From the NCBI GenBank assembly GCA_019751875.1, contig JAIEMV010000003.1:124001-188000 (forward strand): a stretch of DNA of 64,000 nucleotides. The letters run 5' to 3'. Below, in pieces: positions 44,198 to 53,214 of the stretch. The DNA comes from Hyphomicrobium sp. GTDB taxonomy: Bacteria > Pseudomonadota > Alphaproteobacteria > Rhizobiales > Hyphomicrobiaceae. Position 1 is the stretch's first letter, and each line of letters opens with the position of its first letter. Under the pieces are notes generated by a model. It searched no databases. It had not been told where the DNA came from and worked only from the letters and a program-made list of their open reading frames with translations. A program made the translations under genes and the position numbers.

Positions 44198-46434
44198 CCA
44201 GCGAGCACGCGGTTGTCGTATTCTGCATTGGTATGTGGACCGGAAGATACCGTGGGCCGCAGCACCACTTCGGCCGGTGCATCGAGTTGCCATTGTAATC
44301 CCTCGGGCGGGTAGGTCAGGCTCACGCGCCCGGCAAGTGCGTATTCGGCCATATTGACCAGAACAGAGTGGCCAAAGCCATGGCGCTTAGGCGCCTTGAT
44401 CAGTGGGCCTCCGGTTTCACACCAGCTCATCTTGAAGCGCTGCCCGGTGGGCAGGTGTTCAACATTCCATTTGATGGCGACCACGCCTTCCGCGTTCGAG
44501 AGGGCACCGTACTTGCTGGCATTAGTGACGAGTTCATGAAGCGCCAGACCGATTGCCTGCGCGGCTTCGGGGGACAAGCCGGCGTCGGGGCCACTGAACT
44601 GGATGCGGGTGCCGATCAGGCCATCGAAATGCGCCAGTTGCGCCCGCACGAGACTTGCGACAGCGACGCCCTGCCATTTGGAATTCACCAGCAAGTCGTG
44701 ACTTGCTGCCAGGCTTTCAATGCGCTTGTTGAAGAAATCGACAAACTGCGGCCCCTCATGCTGGCGTGCAGTTTGAAAAGCGACGGCCTGTACCACCGCG
44801 AGCAGGTTCTTGGCGCGGTGATTGACTTCGAGGGTGAGGAGACGATCGCGTTCCTCGGCACGCTTGCGCTCCGTAATGTCAGTGATCACTCCAAACGATC
44901 GAATGGGCCGGCCAACAGCATCGCAAGCGACGCGGCCGCGGACGGAAACCCACTTCTGAACGCCATTGCGGTCGATGATGCGATGTTCGTTGCTGATCTC
45001 CGTGCCGTGCGCAAGGGAGCTGTTGAAGCTTTCTGAGATCATTGTGCGCTCTTCTGGATGGACGTGGCGCATCCAAGCATCGGCACATGAATCGATCTCA
45101 CCTGGTTCATAGCCAAGCATCCGGTAGCACTGGTCGTTCCAAACTTCGTGTCCGGTTCTGATATCGAGATCCCAGACGGCCATGCCGGCTGCATCGAGCG
45201 CGAGGCGCAGGCGTTCTTCGCTGCTGCGCAAATCGTGTTCAATCGTCTTGCGATCGGTGATGTCCTGAATGACGCCGAAGGCCCCGACGAGCTGTCCGGA
45301 TTGATTGAACTCGGGCTCCGACCGCTCCCGCATCCAGCCGACTTTATCGGCGACGACAAAGCGATACTCGATGTCGTAGGTTTCGCCTTTCAAAGCAGTC
45401 TTGCGAATTGCGCTCACCCGATCCCGATCATCGGGATGGACAAGGTCAAGCAGCATTTGGAAACTGAGCTGCGCATGCGCCGGCTGTCCCAAGATATCGA
45501 AGGTCTGAGCGGAGCCTTGCAGGGCATCGGTGGCGAAGACCATTCGCCAATTGCCCACGCGTGCGACGGACTGGGCACGATTCAGCTGCTTCTTGCTTTC
45601 ACGCAATTCATATTCAGCCTGAACGCGGTCCGTAATGTCATCGGTGAAGATCGTTATGCCGCCGACACGACCGTCTTCCAGCCGCCACGGTAGCACTTCC
45701 CATCGTTCCCAACGGATCGTTCCATTATTGAGAGTGAATTCGTCGCAATCAGAGCACAGCGTTTCACCAGCCAGCGCGCGGCGATGAATTTCGCGCAGAC
45801 GATCCGGCAGGTTCGGAAAGATTTCGTAGTGCGAGCGACCGGTGATGTTTGGCTCGGCAATCTGATAATCCGCGAGCCAGCGGCGGCTGACGGCGAGATA
45901 GCGCATGTCGCGATCGAACATGGCCATCGAGACGGGAGCTTGTTCTATGAACAGGCGCAGGTGCACGTCGCTCGCGAGGGACTGCTGGGCCGCGAGCCAG
46001 CGATGCTGAGCCGTCAACAGCGCTTCCAAAAGCAGGGTCAGCAGGACGGCGGTGCCGAGAAAGGTAGCCAACATCGCGTAGGCGACGGCGTCATTCAACG
46101 GAACGAAGAGGCTATGTGCGATCACCACGCTGAGAATCGCGGCCGTGAGACATCCCGCTGTGCCTCCGAAAACGGCTGCGAGAACCACGGCCACATGGAA
46201 CGGGACATACGTCGGCCGATCAGCCAAGTCGGGCAGAACAGTCACGCGTGTGATCAGAGCTAGGATCACAAACAAGCATGAGAGCAGTATTCGTCTTGGA
46301 AGCGAGGTTGATCGGGAAGCCATGACAGTCTGCATCCACCGATCGAGCCAACGCGGAACCTCGGGGAGCCATGCGAAGCCCGTTCGCGAATGCAAAGCTT
46401 TGTGATCAACAGGCCGGGATCTAGTTGTCCGCAT
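44194..46434 (-). CDS. Membrane-bound multi-PAS HWE-family histidine kinase
   Basis: The protein has 746 residues. Four hydrophobic segments (about residues 48-150, DUF4118-like) precede PAS domains (at about 160-280, 290-405 and 410-530) with PAC endings such as GITIFTDDITDRVQ and SFGVITDITERK. The kinase has the H-box EVNHRAKNLLAVVQAVAFQT and the HWE marks HDLLV and W-x-GV, then an ATPase half with LHELVTNASKYGALS. HWE kinases act in light, stress or nutrient sensing in alphaproteobacteria. It overlaps the NYN gene by 14 bases, and the response regulator upstream is its probable partner. Confidence 0.92.
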   Translation of the reverse strand: MRTTRSRPVDHKALHSRTGFAWLPEVPRWLDRWMQTVMASRSTSLPRRILLSCLFVILALITRVTVLPDLADRPTYVPFHVAVVLAAVFGGTAGCLTAAILSVVIAHSLFVPLNDAVAYAMLATFLGTAVLLTLLLEALLTAQHRWLAAQQSLASDVHLRLFIEQAPVSMAMFDRDMRYLAVSRRWLADYQIAEPNITGRSHYEIFPNLPDRLREIHRRALAGETLCSDCDEFTLNNGTIRWERWEVLPWRLEDGRVGGITIFTDDITDRVQAEYELRESKKQLNRAQSVARVGNWRMVFATDALQGSAQTFDILGQPAHAQLSFQMLLDLVHPDDRDRVSAIRKTALKGETYDIEYRFVVADKVGWMRERSEPEFNQSGQLVGAFGVIQDITDRKTIEHDLRSSEERLRLALDAAGMAVWDLDIRTGHEVWNDQCYRMLGYEPGEIDSCADAWMRHVHPEERTMISESFNSSLAHGTEISNEHRIIDRNGVQKWVSVRGRVACDAVGRPIRSFGVITDITERKRAEERDRLLTLEVNHRAKNLLAVVQAVAFQTARQHEGPQFVDFFNKRIESLAASHDLLVNSKWQGVAVASLVRAQLAHFDGLIGTRIQFSGPDAGLSPEAAQAIGLALHELVTNASKYGALSNAEGVVAIKWNVEHLPTGQRFKMSWCETGGPLIKAPKRHGFGHSVLVNMAEYALAGRVSLTYPPEGLQWQLDAPAEVVLRPTVSSGPHTNAEYDNRVLAG

Positions 46435-47032
46435 CGACGTCTAAATCGGGATCAACGTAGTCGGAGCGGCGACCCTGCGGCATACGGTCTTCTGGCTTTG
46501 AACGCTGAACGCGGCCGACATCCCTGGCCAAATCCACAAGATCGATGAATTGATCGGCCTGGCGGCGGAGTTCGTCAGCGACGGTCGCCCCGTTGTTCTT
46601 CAAGGTCGAGACAACGGTTACTCGTTTGCCACGCCGTTGCAGCGTCCCTAAGAGGTGGCAAAATGCGCTGTCGCTGGTGAAGAAGACAATGTGATCTGCC
46701 ACGTCCGAATGATCGAGTGCGTCGACGGCCAATTCAACGCGCATGTTGGTGTTGATATGCTGGCGCCCGTCAGTACCAGTGCGCAGGCGCGCTTCCTTCG
46801 TGACGAGCGTGAAGCCGTTGTAATCGAGCCAGTCTACAAGTGGCTTGATGGTAGCGTGCTGATCGTGCACCACCACGGTGGTGTAGTAGAACGCCCGGAT
46901 AAGATGACAGCGCTCTTGAAAAAAGTTCTTCAGCTTGCGGAAGTCAATATCCAAACCCGCCGACCGCGCAATGCCATGGAGGTCCGGACCATCTATGAAA
47001 AGGATCGTACGCTCATTGGGATAGAAGTTCAC
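46421..47032 (-). CDS. NYN-domain (LabA/DUF88) putative ribonuclease
   Basis: The protein has 203 residues. The PIN-like NYN fold is visible: ILFIDGPDLHGIA (first acidic site; most relatives have Asn where this has the second Asp), INTNMRVELAVDALDH and IVFFTSDSAFCHLLGTLQRRGKRVTVVS. The C-terminal 50 residues are acidic and basic tails with DPDLDVDADN. NYN proteins are metal-dependent nucleases acting on RNA. Its place between a response regulator and a kinase is unusual and suggests a regulatory role. Confidence 0.85.
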   Translation of the reverse strand: MNFYPNERTILFIDGPDLHGIARSAGLDIDFRKLKNFFQERCHLIRAFYYTTVVVHDQHATIKPLVDWLDYNGFTLVTKEARLRTGTDGRQHINTNMRVELAVDALDHSDVADHIVFFTSDSAFCHLLGTLQRRGKRVTVVSTLKNNGATVADELRRQADQFIDLVDLARDVGRVQRSKPEDRMPQGRRSDYVDPDLDVDADN

Positions 47033-47048
47033 TCGTTCAACCTTTCTG

Positions 47049-47465
47049 TTACTGATCTCGGCTCTGGGAGTTGGGACCCCTCATGTGTTTCTTCAGGAGA
47101 TTGAACAGCACCCGGTGATCCAGGGGCTTGTGCAATGTCATCACCGCATGTTCACCGGCATTCGTCGGCAAGCTGTGATAAGCGGTGACGATTGCAAATG
47201 GAATTTGGCGGACACGAAGCTTTTCGATCAGTTCATCAGAAAACCCGTCTCTGAGATTCATATCGACAAGTGCGAAGTCGATTTGCGCATGCTCTACGAG
47301 GGCTGTGGCCCGGCGCGACTCCGGCGAGGGGCCTATAATCCGAGCACCCTGCTCCTCCAGCAAGACGGCGAGGGTGTCGGCGAGCAGCCAGTCATCTTCA
47401 GCAATCAGAATGTTCATCCCCTGGAGGATGCCGCCGCAGCCCGTAGGGCTCAACTGTGAACTCAT
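47049..47465 (-). CDS. Single-domain response regulator
   Basis: The protein has 138 residues consisting of one receiver domain: LIAEDDWLLADTLAVLLEEQG (acidic pair), IDFALVDMNLRDG (phosphoacceptor Asp in LVDMN), AIVTAYH (Thr) and LHKPLDH (Lys). There is no output domain, which is typical for partners of HWE kinases. The start at 47465 has GGAG upstream; an internal ATG at 47417 would begin MNILIAEDD and is equally plausible. First of three genes with the NYN and kinase genes. Confidence 0.9.
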   Translation of the reverse strand: MSSQLSPTGCGGILQGMNILIAEDDWLLADTLAVLLEEQGARIIGPSPESRRATALVEHAQIDFALVDMNLRDGFSDELIEKLRVRQIPFAIVTAYHSLPTNAGEHAVMTLHKPLDHRVLFNLLKKHMRGPNSQSRDQ

Positions 47466-47558
47466 TTCAGGGACACTCCGGTCTCATCGCAGCTCTTCAT
47501 TATCACGGTGGATGATCGCCGCGCGACGGAAAAAGTGTCGAGTCCCTGGCGTAGCGCA

Positions 47559-47684
47559 TTAAAGCAAATACCAGGCAAGTCCAATAAGCGTGACCGCGGC
47601 AGCGGCAAGGGCATAGCGCAGCCCACGCACGAAGCCACGATAAGTTTTCACATGAGTATCGAAGTCGGAATTTGCAGAGGACAT
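47559..47684 (-). CDS. Cytochrome aa3 oxidase subunit IV-like small membrane protein
   Basis: The protein has 41 residues: MSSANSDFDTHVKTYRGFVR then a hydrophobic helix YALAAAAVTLIGLAWYLL. The H-x-x-TY-x-x-F pattern before a single helix matches the bacterial aa3-type cytochrome c oxidase subunit IV family (COX4_pro_2). AAAGGAGGA stands 6-7 bases before the ATG, an excellent ribosome binding site. The main oxidase genes are not here. It lies 93 bases upstream of the response regulator gene. Confidence 0.75.
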   Translation of the reverse strand: MSSANSDFDTHVKTYRGFVRGLRYALAAAAVTLIGLAWYLL

Positions 47685-47806
47685 GATGTTCCTCCTTTGG
47701 TGTGCAGGTGCCCACAAACCGCGCGTACGCGATCAGAGTTCCCGGGCATGCAAGTCACTGATCGCGTGCAGCAGCGTGACTTTGAGTGCTGAGGCGTCGC
47801 AAACTT

Positions 47807-48871
47807 TCAGTTCGAGAATAGCGACAGGAGGCCGCCGCTCGGCGGCGCCTTGAACGGCGTCATCGCGGTTGCGACCTCTGTGTAGAGAGCCGGGAGCCAA
47901 GGTGGCTGACCGTCATGCCGTTCGGGCATCGGGTTCTTGCGGAAGTCCGTCGGCGCGATGACGAGCTTGATGTTTTGCAGTCCGGTCTGCGCGGCAAGCA
48001 CGAAAAGCTCTTCCGCGGCCGCATCGCCTATCGCGAGGCATCCGATCGATGCGGCCTTGCCGTGGATCATGATATCGCCGCCGAGGTCCTTGCGCCCGTC
48101 CTTCACACCCATCCGTCGATCGAAGGCGTTTGGATAATTGACGCGAAGAGCGACGTGATAACGGCTGTTGGGGTTGAGAAACGAAATGCCGTAAACGCCT
48201 TCGGGCACCTGCTTGTCGCCGCGCCGTAGTTTTGGCCCGCTGATTCCACTGGCTGCCAAGACGGGATAGCGGTGGATGAAGGTCCAGGAACCGGTGGCGG
48301 GCTTGGCGAAGAGTTCGAGTGCTTTCTCGTCCTTGATGGCGACGAGCGCAAGTTCGGATGGCCGCCATGGGGCCTTTGCATTCACGAATTTCTCATGGAG
48401 ACGTTCCTGCGCCGACGGACCAATTTCGCGCAGGCGTTCGGAGAGCGTGTAGCGCCGGTTGCGCAACGCTGTCTCGTTCTGCCACGGCAACTGGGGTGTT
48501 GTCTCGTTCGGCAGGCGCACGATGCTCGGCGGCGCGAGGGCAACGGTCGTCTCGGACGTCCAGGTGCTGGCATCTTCCGCTGCGATCTGTTCTTCGGCGA
48601 GCGCGGTGAACAGTTCATCGGTGGCGTGAAGGGGCACGAAGCTGAAGCGTTCGAAGGATGTTTCTTCACCCATCGGGCTCATTACATATCCGGGCTTCAA
48701 GCGAGGCGCGGGAATCGAGGAGGTCTGGACGGGGATGGAGCGAATGATGCCCGACGTATGCGGAGGTTGTGCAACCTGCGCCGCAGGAAGAAGCAGCGTG
48801 ACCATGGCGCCACTGGCGGCGGCAGCTGCAAGGCAGAGCGCGGAAAGCTTCAATTGTTCGCGCAAGGTCAT
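47807..48871 (-). CDS. Membrane-anchored L,D-transpeptidase (YafK-like YkuD domain)
   Basis: The protein has 354 residues. An N-terminal hydrophobic segment (LKLSALCLAAAAASGAMVTLLL) anchors or exports it. The YkuD domain is C-terminal: LFAKPATGSWTFIHRYPVLAASG, PEGVYGISFLNPNSRYHVALRVNYPN and the catalytic IMIHGKAASIGCLAIGD, with His and Cys in place. The extended loop after Y-P-N is that of the YafK branch. ATG 48871 follows AGGA; the frame extends to 48925 without homologous sequence. Confidence 0.88.
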   Translation of the reverse strand: MTLREQLKLSALCLAAAAASGAMVTLLLPAAQVAQPPHTSGIIRSIPVQTSSIPAPRLKPGYVMSPMGEETSFERFSFVPLHATDELFTALAEEQIAAEDASTWTSETTVALAPPSIVRLPNETTPQLPWQNETALRNRRYTLSERLREIGPSAQERLHEKFVNAKAPWRPSELALVAIKDEKALELFAKPATGSWTFIHRYPVLAASGISGPKLRRGDKQVPEGVYGISFLNPNSRYHVALRVNYPNAFDRRMGVKDGRKDLGGDIMIHGKAASIGCLAIGDAAAEELFVLAAQTGLQNIKLVIAPTDFRKNPMPERHDGQPPWLPALYTEVATAMTPFKAPPSGGLLSLFSN

Positions 48872-49034
48872 GTGCGGTCCTGGCGAGGTGCTGGTCCCTT
48901 GTCCCGGTAGCAGTCCACGTCTCACTTAACCCATGGCCTGATTCGCCCCGGGGGATGCAGGTTGGATAGGGGTTATTTGCAACGAATATCTCCCTGATTC
49001 GTGGCCACGGCCGGGCGAGGACGGTCACACATGC

Positions 49035-49829
49035 TCAGCCGGCGATGCGACCGGTGACGAAAAGGGCCCCGCTGTAGCCGCTGCGGATCTCCGTCGACGA
49101 GAGGCCGATGGGTGTGAGTTCGAGAGCCGCGACACGCGGAATGAGGCAGGCCGCGATGTCGTCAGTGTCAATTGCGACGGCGGGATAGCGGCGTCCTGAC
49201 ACGTCGTAGCCCGTGGAGCCGGCGAGAAACGCTGCGGCGATCAGTCCACCAGGCCTCACGGTTTCGATATAGGCAGAGACGGCACTTTGGAATTCTTCGG
49301 TGCTGGCTGTGATTGATTCCGCGCAGAAGAACATGGTGGCGGCGTCGAACGTGCGCGGCGGGAGATCAAAGATGGACCCGCGCAGGAGGCGCGTGCTCTG
49401 TACGAGAAGCGGCAGTGGATCGTGCGGCAGTGTGGGGCTCGCATTTGCTCCATCGAGATTGTGGGCTGCTTTGACCCGCTGCCAGAAGTGTTGCCATTGT
49501 GGACGAAGTGCGGGGGCGGTCAGTTCGTTTGCGAGCCATTCAAGGTTGGGCTTTGCATACTCCCACGCTGTCAGACGGGATGCGACAGGAAGAGCCGCGA
49601 GAAGCGGGATCAAGCTCGGTCCAGTGCCAACGTCGACGATGTCGAGAGGGCGATAAGGGGAGGCGGCGGATCGCAGTGCACGAGCCGCCAGGTACGTCAG
49701 CGCATCATCGTCAGGGTGTGGATCGCCATAATAGTGTTGAAAGTATCCCTCCGGATCGAAGGCATTCCAGTCGGCATCCTTATTTTGCAGGTTTGGCATC
49801 GTCGCAGTGGTCTCTTCGGCGCTTGTCAT
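49035..49829 (-). CDS. NNMT/PNMT/TEMT-like SAM methyltransferase
   Basis: The protein has 264 residues. N-terminal WNAFDPEGYFQHYYGDPHPDDDALTYLAARAL, SAM motif DIVDVGTGPSLIPLLAAL, a following EYAKPNLEWL and FDAATMFFCAESIT correspond to the nicotinamide/phenylethanolamine N-methyltransferase family, which in bacteria often methylates small amines. GGGGGA precedes the ATG. A substrate cannot be named. It is followed, on the same strand upstream, by a cyclic-di-GMP protein gene whose stop is 37 bases before. Confidence 0.8.
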   Translation of the reverse strand: MTSAEETTATMPNLQNKDADWNAFDPEGYFQHYYGDPHPDDDALTYLAARALRSAASPYRPLDIVDVGTGPSLIPLLAALPVASRLTAWEYAKPNLEWLANELTAPALRPQWQHFWQRVKAAHNLDGANASPTLPHDPLPLLVQSTRLLRGSIFDLPPRTFDAATMFFCAESITASTEEFQSAVSAYIETVRPGGLIAAAFLAGSTGYDVSGRRYPAVAIDTDDIAACLIPRVAALELTPIGLSSTEIRSGYSGALFVTGRIAG

Positions 49830-49866
49830 GGATCCCCCTGTGCCGCCCCCACGGCGAGTGATGCGC

Positions 49867-52173
49867 TTAGGCGGTCGCCGCCATGCGTTGCGTCGCGTCC
49901 TCCTCCAAAATCGGGATCGGCTTGTGGGTCTTGATCAAGGCTTCAAGTGCGTTGCGCGGCATCGGCTTGGCGAAGTAATAGCCCTGCATCTCGGTGCAGC
50001 CGAAGTCGGTCATGGATCGGGCTTCGGTCTTTTCTTCCACGCCCTCGGCAACGATCTTCATACCGAGACCGGTGCCGAGCGAGATGACCGATTGGACGAT
50101 GGTGCGGACGCTTTGCGAGCGTGCGAGGCCGCTTACAAAGGAGCGGTCGATCTTGATCTTGTCGAATTGGAAATTGCAGAGATAGGCGAGGCTGGAGTAG
50201 CCGGTCCCGAAATCGTCGAGTGCGAGACGGAAGCCGAGCCTGCGGATCTTTTGAAGAGCTTCGCGCGTGCGTTCCCCCGCATCCATCAGTACGCCTTCCG
50301 TGATCTCCAGGACGAAGCGGGATGGGTTGATCTTGTGTTCGGCAACCATGCGGTCGAGGATTGCGACAATGTCGGATTGACGGAACTGCAGCGGTGAGAG
50401 GTTGACGGAAACCTCCAGGTGCGGCCACGCGTGCCAATCGCGCATTGTGCGAGCCAGAATGCGTTCGCCGAGCATGGGCATGAGCCCTGCCTGCTCGGCG
50501 ATCGGAATGAAAATGCCGGGAGAGATGAAGCCGCGCTTGGGGTGGCTCCAGCGGGCAAGCGCTTCAATGCCGACGATAGCGCCGGACTCGCAACTCACGA
50601 TCGGTTGGTAGACCACGTCGAGTTCGTCATTGGCGATGGCGGACTGCAGGTCCATTTCGACGGCTCGGCGCTGTTCTACCTGTTCGGCCATGTCAGCGCT
50701 GAAAAGAATCGAACGGTTGCGGCCGGCGTTCTTGGCCTCGTACAGGGCGATGTCGGCGTGGCGCATGACTTCGTCCACAGTGCGTCCGTGCTCTGGCGAG
50801 ATCGCGATGCCGACGGACGCCGTGACAGTCAGCGGCTGGCCTTCGATCTCGATGGGCTGCAGCAGCGCACGTGCGATGCGGTTTGCGAGCAACTCAGCGG
50901 CATTGGGATCTGCCGACCTCCAGAGGATCGCGAATTCGTCGCCGCCGTAGCGGGCGATAAAGTCGCCGGAGCGGACGTGCATGCTCAGGCGTTTTGCCAC
51001 TTCCTGGATCAAGGTATCTCCGGCCGAGTGGCCGAGCGTGTCGTTGACCTCCTTGAACCGATCGACATCGAGATAGGCGATGATCGCGGTTTGGCCAAAG
51101 CCATCGGGATCGATGCCGGCGAGCACCGTGCCTAAGTGTTCGGCGAAGTGAGCGCGGTTGGGCAGGCCGGAGAGCGCGTCGTGCTTTGCTGCATACCGCG
51201 ACCGCTTCTCCTGCTGGGCGAGATGGCTCGAGGTATTGCGGAGGCGCTGCAGCATGATCCACGCTTGTACGGCGGCGGCAATGAAGCCGGCGGCCACGAG
51301 CGGCAGTATGATCGAGGTGAGTGAATTGCCCGGCCGTTCGGTTTTCCAATTGACCCAGCCGGCAATTTTGCCGTCGTCGGTTTCCAGCGGCATCCCGGCA
51401 TATTCCGAGTTGGTGTTTGCCGTCTTGCCCAGAGTGAGATCCGACAGAAGCAGGCTTCGACCCTGCTCCTGGAGGTAGGCCTCGTCAATCGTGTTGACGC
51501 TGATGAGCACATGCGGCCGCCCAGGCTTCAGCAGGCTCTTATCGACGTTGGGCAGGATCGTGAGTGCGCCAACTGCGGCGGGTGCGCCGTCGACTGTCAA
51601 AAGATGACCGGTCCACCGCGCCGACTGCAACGGAGAGCCGATCGTTCGATAATTTTTTTGATTGGCGCCAAAGAGATCGGGACGAAGGCGGAGGCTGCGG
51701 CCCTTGACTTGCCGGATCTCGGCCAAGACTGGGGCAAACACGTTGCGATACCGCTCAAAGTCGTCAGCGCTCCTTCGCGCGCCGCCCGAATACATGAAGA
51801 TCGGCTTGTTATCGGGGTTGAGGATAACCACGATGTCGTGGCCATACGTTTCGCTGAGGAAGATGCCAAACTCAGTCTCGAGGAACTCCGTGTTCGGCTT
51901 GGCGTCCGTTATGGCCGTGTAGGCCTCGTCCCACCACGCCACGCTCTTCTGCTCGTTCAAGAGGCGCAGGATACTGCGGTTCACGGCATTGCCGAAAAGG
52001 GCGATCTCGCGAGCGCTGGCGGATGAATTGGCCGCCCAGGCCGCGTAGAGGATCACGGATAAGAGGATCACCCCTGCAAGGGTGACGCCGACTGCCGTCA
52101 GGTTCATGAGGTGGCGCAGTTCGCCATCCTTGCTACGTGCCGGTTTCGGTCTGTGGGTTACGGTTGAATGCAT
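49867..52173 (-). CDS. Membrane GGDEF-EAL protein with CHASE4-like sensor
   Basis: The protein has 768 residues. Topology: one helix (about 25-48), a periplasmic CHASE4-type domain (RLLNEQKSVAWWDEAY ... FGIFLSETYGHD), a second helix near 285-305, then a GGDEF domain with intact RYGGDEFAIL (about 420) and an EAL domain with EALARWSHP, NLSPLQFR, DDFGTGYSSLAYL and KIDRSFV. Both catalytic motifs look intact, so it may make and degrade cyclic-di-GMP. The signal sensed is unknown. Confidence 0.94.
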   Translation of the reverse strand: MHSTVTHRPKPARSKDGELRHLMNLTAVGVTLAGVILLSVILYAAWAANSSASAREIALFGNAVNRSILRLLNEQKSVAWWDEAYTAITDAKPNTEFLETEFGIFLSETYGHDIVVILNPDNKPIFMYSGGARRSADDFERYRNVFAPVLAEIRQVKGRSLRLRPDLFGANQKNYRTIGSPLQSARWTGHLLTVDGAPAAVGALTILPNVDKSLLKPGRPHVLISVNTIDEAYLQEQGRSLLLSDLTLGKTANTNSEYAGMPLETDDGKIAGWVNWKTERPGNSLTSIILPLVAAGFIAAAVQAWIMLQRLRNTSSHLAQQEKRSRYAAKHDALSGLPNRAHFAEHLGTVLAGIDPDGFGQTAIIAYLDVDRFKEVNDTLGHSAGDTLIQEVAKRLSMHVRSGDFIARYGGDEFAILWRSADPNAAELLANRIARALLQPIEIEGQPLTVTASVGIAISPEHGRTVDEVMRHADIALYEAKNAGRNRSILFSADMAEQVEQRRAVEMDLQSAIANDELDVVYQPIVSCESGAIVGIEALARWSHPKRGFISPGIFIPIAEQAGLMPMLGERILARTMRDWHAWPHLEVSVNLSPLQFRQSDIVAILDRMVAEHKINPSRFVLEITEGVLMDAGERTREALQKIRRLGFRLALDDFGTGYSSLAYLCNFQFDKIKIDRSFVSGLARSQSVRTIVQSVISLGTGLGMKIVAEGVEEKTEARSMTDFGCTEMQGYYFAKPMPRNALEALIKTHKPIPILEEDATQRMAATA

Positions 52174-52373
52174 GCAAGTCCCTCCAAGAGGTAGCCTTGC
52201 ACGCTAAAGTTGCAATAGGGTTACGTCCGAGCTGTGACAGCAGGGTTTCCCTTAGAAATTTGCCTCTAAAGCATCGTGCAACTTGCGAGTGACCACAACT
52301 TTAAGTATACCTATTGACGTTCGATTAACCATGCGGCGCGGGTCGGAGAAGCCCGCCGTCCGGAAAGGACCTC

Positions 52374-53129
52374 ATGCCGAATCTCGTTGTGCGAACTCGT
52401 GCGGAATGCCCGGAGATGAAGAAAGCCGCGAACGCCATCGAGCAGGCGGCCTGGAACGATCTTGGATATCTGAACTACACGCGGGCACACTATGCGATGT
52501 ACGCGGGCCTGCTCGAGACCTACGCGGATTATCAACTCTGCCTCGTGGACGAGGAGCGGGGCTATCCGGTTGCGGTCGCCAATTGCGTGCCGTTGTCGTG
52601 CCGAGGCATCGACGGATTACCGCCAGAAGGCTGGGATTGGGTGGTAGAGCGGGCCGCGACACGAGCGCCTTCCGAGGACGCCGATACGCTGGGTGCGCTG
52701 GCGATTTCGGTACCGGCTATCTACCGCGAGAAAGGCTACGCCCGCTTGATGATCCGCGAGTTGCTGGCCTTGGCCGAGCGGCGGGGACTGAAGGGTCTCG
52801 TGGCTCCGGTGCGGCCGTCGTTGAAGGCGCGGCACCCGCGGGTTGCCATCGAGGATTACATCACCTGGACCGACGAACGGGGCCGTTCCTACGATCCTTG
52901 GATCCGCAGCCATGTTGCATCGGGTGGCCGGGTCATCGGCCCGTGCGTGCGGTCGATGGTGGTGGAGGAGCCGGTTGGCTTCTGGGAGAACTGGACCAAG
53001 CAGCGATTCGAGCAATCTGGCTCGTATGAAGTTGCGGGCGCTCTGGTGCCGCTCGAGATCGATATCGAGCGGAAGCGGGGACGCTATGCGGAGCCCAATG
53101 TCTGGGTTTCCTACGCGGTTGCCGCCTGA
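52374..53129 (+). CDS. GNAT-like acyltransferase-fold protein
   Basis: The protein has 251 residues. The central segment TLGALAISVPAIYREKGYARLMIRELLALAERRGLKGLVAPVRPS fits motif A/B of the GNAT fold (a Gln/Arg-x-x-Gly-x-Gly/Ala-like KGYARLMI), and the C-terminal half has DYITWTDERGRSYDPWIRSH. Acyl donor and acceptor are unknown. AAGGA precedes the ATG. The POT transporter gene follows 85 bases later on the same strand. Confidence 0.75.
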   Translation: MPNLVVRTRAECPEMKKAANAIEQAAWNDLGYLNYTRAHYAMYAGLLETYADYQLCLVDEERGYPVAVANCVPLSCRGIDGLPPEGWDWVVERAATRAPSEDADTLGALAISVPAIYREKGYARLMIRELLALAERRGLKGLVAPVRPSLKARHPRVAIEDYITWTDERGRSYDPWIRSHVASGGRVIGPCVRSMVVEEPVGFWENWTKQRFEQSGSYEVAGALVPLEIDIERKRGRYAEPNVWVSYAVAA

Positions 53130-53214
53130 GGCACCGCGTCGCCGACAATCTACGTGCTTGCACCCCTTCGCCGTCCCGACGACAGTCGGTGTCCTTTGAT
53201 GAAGGACGACTGGC

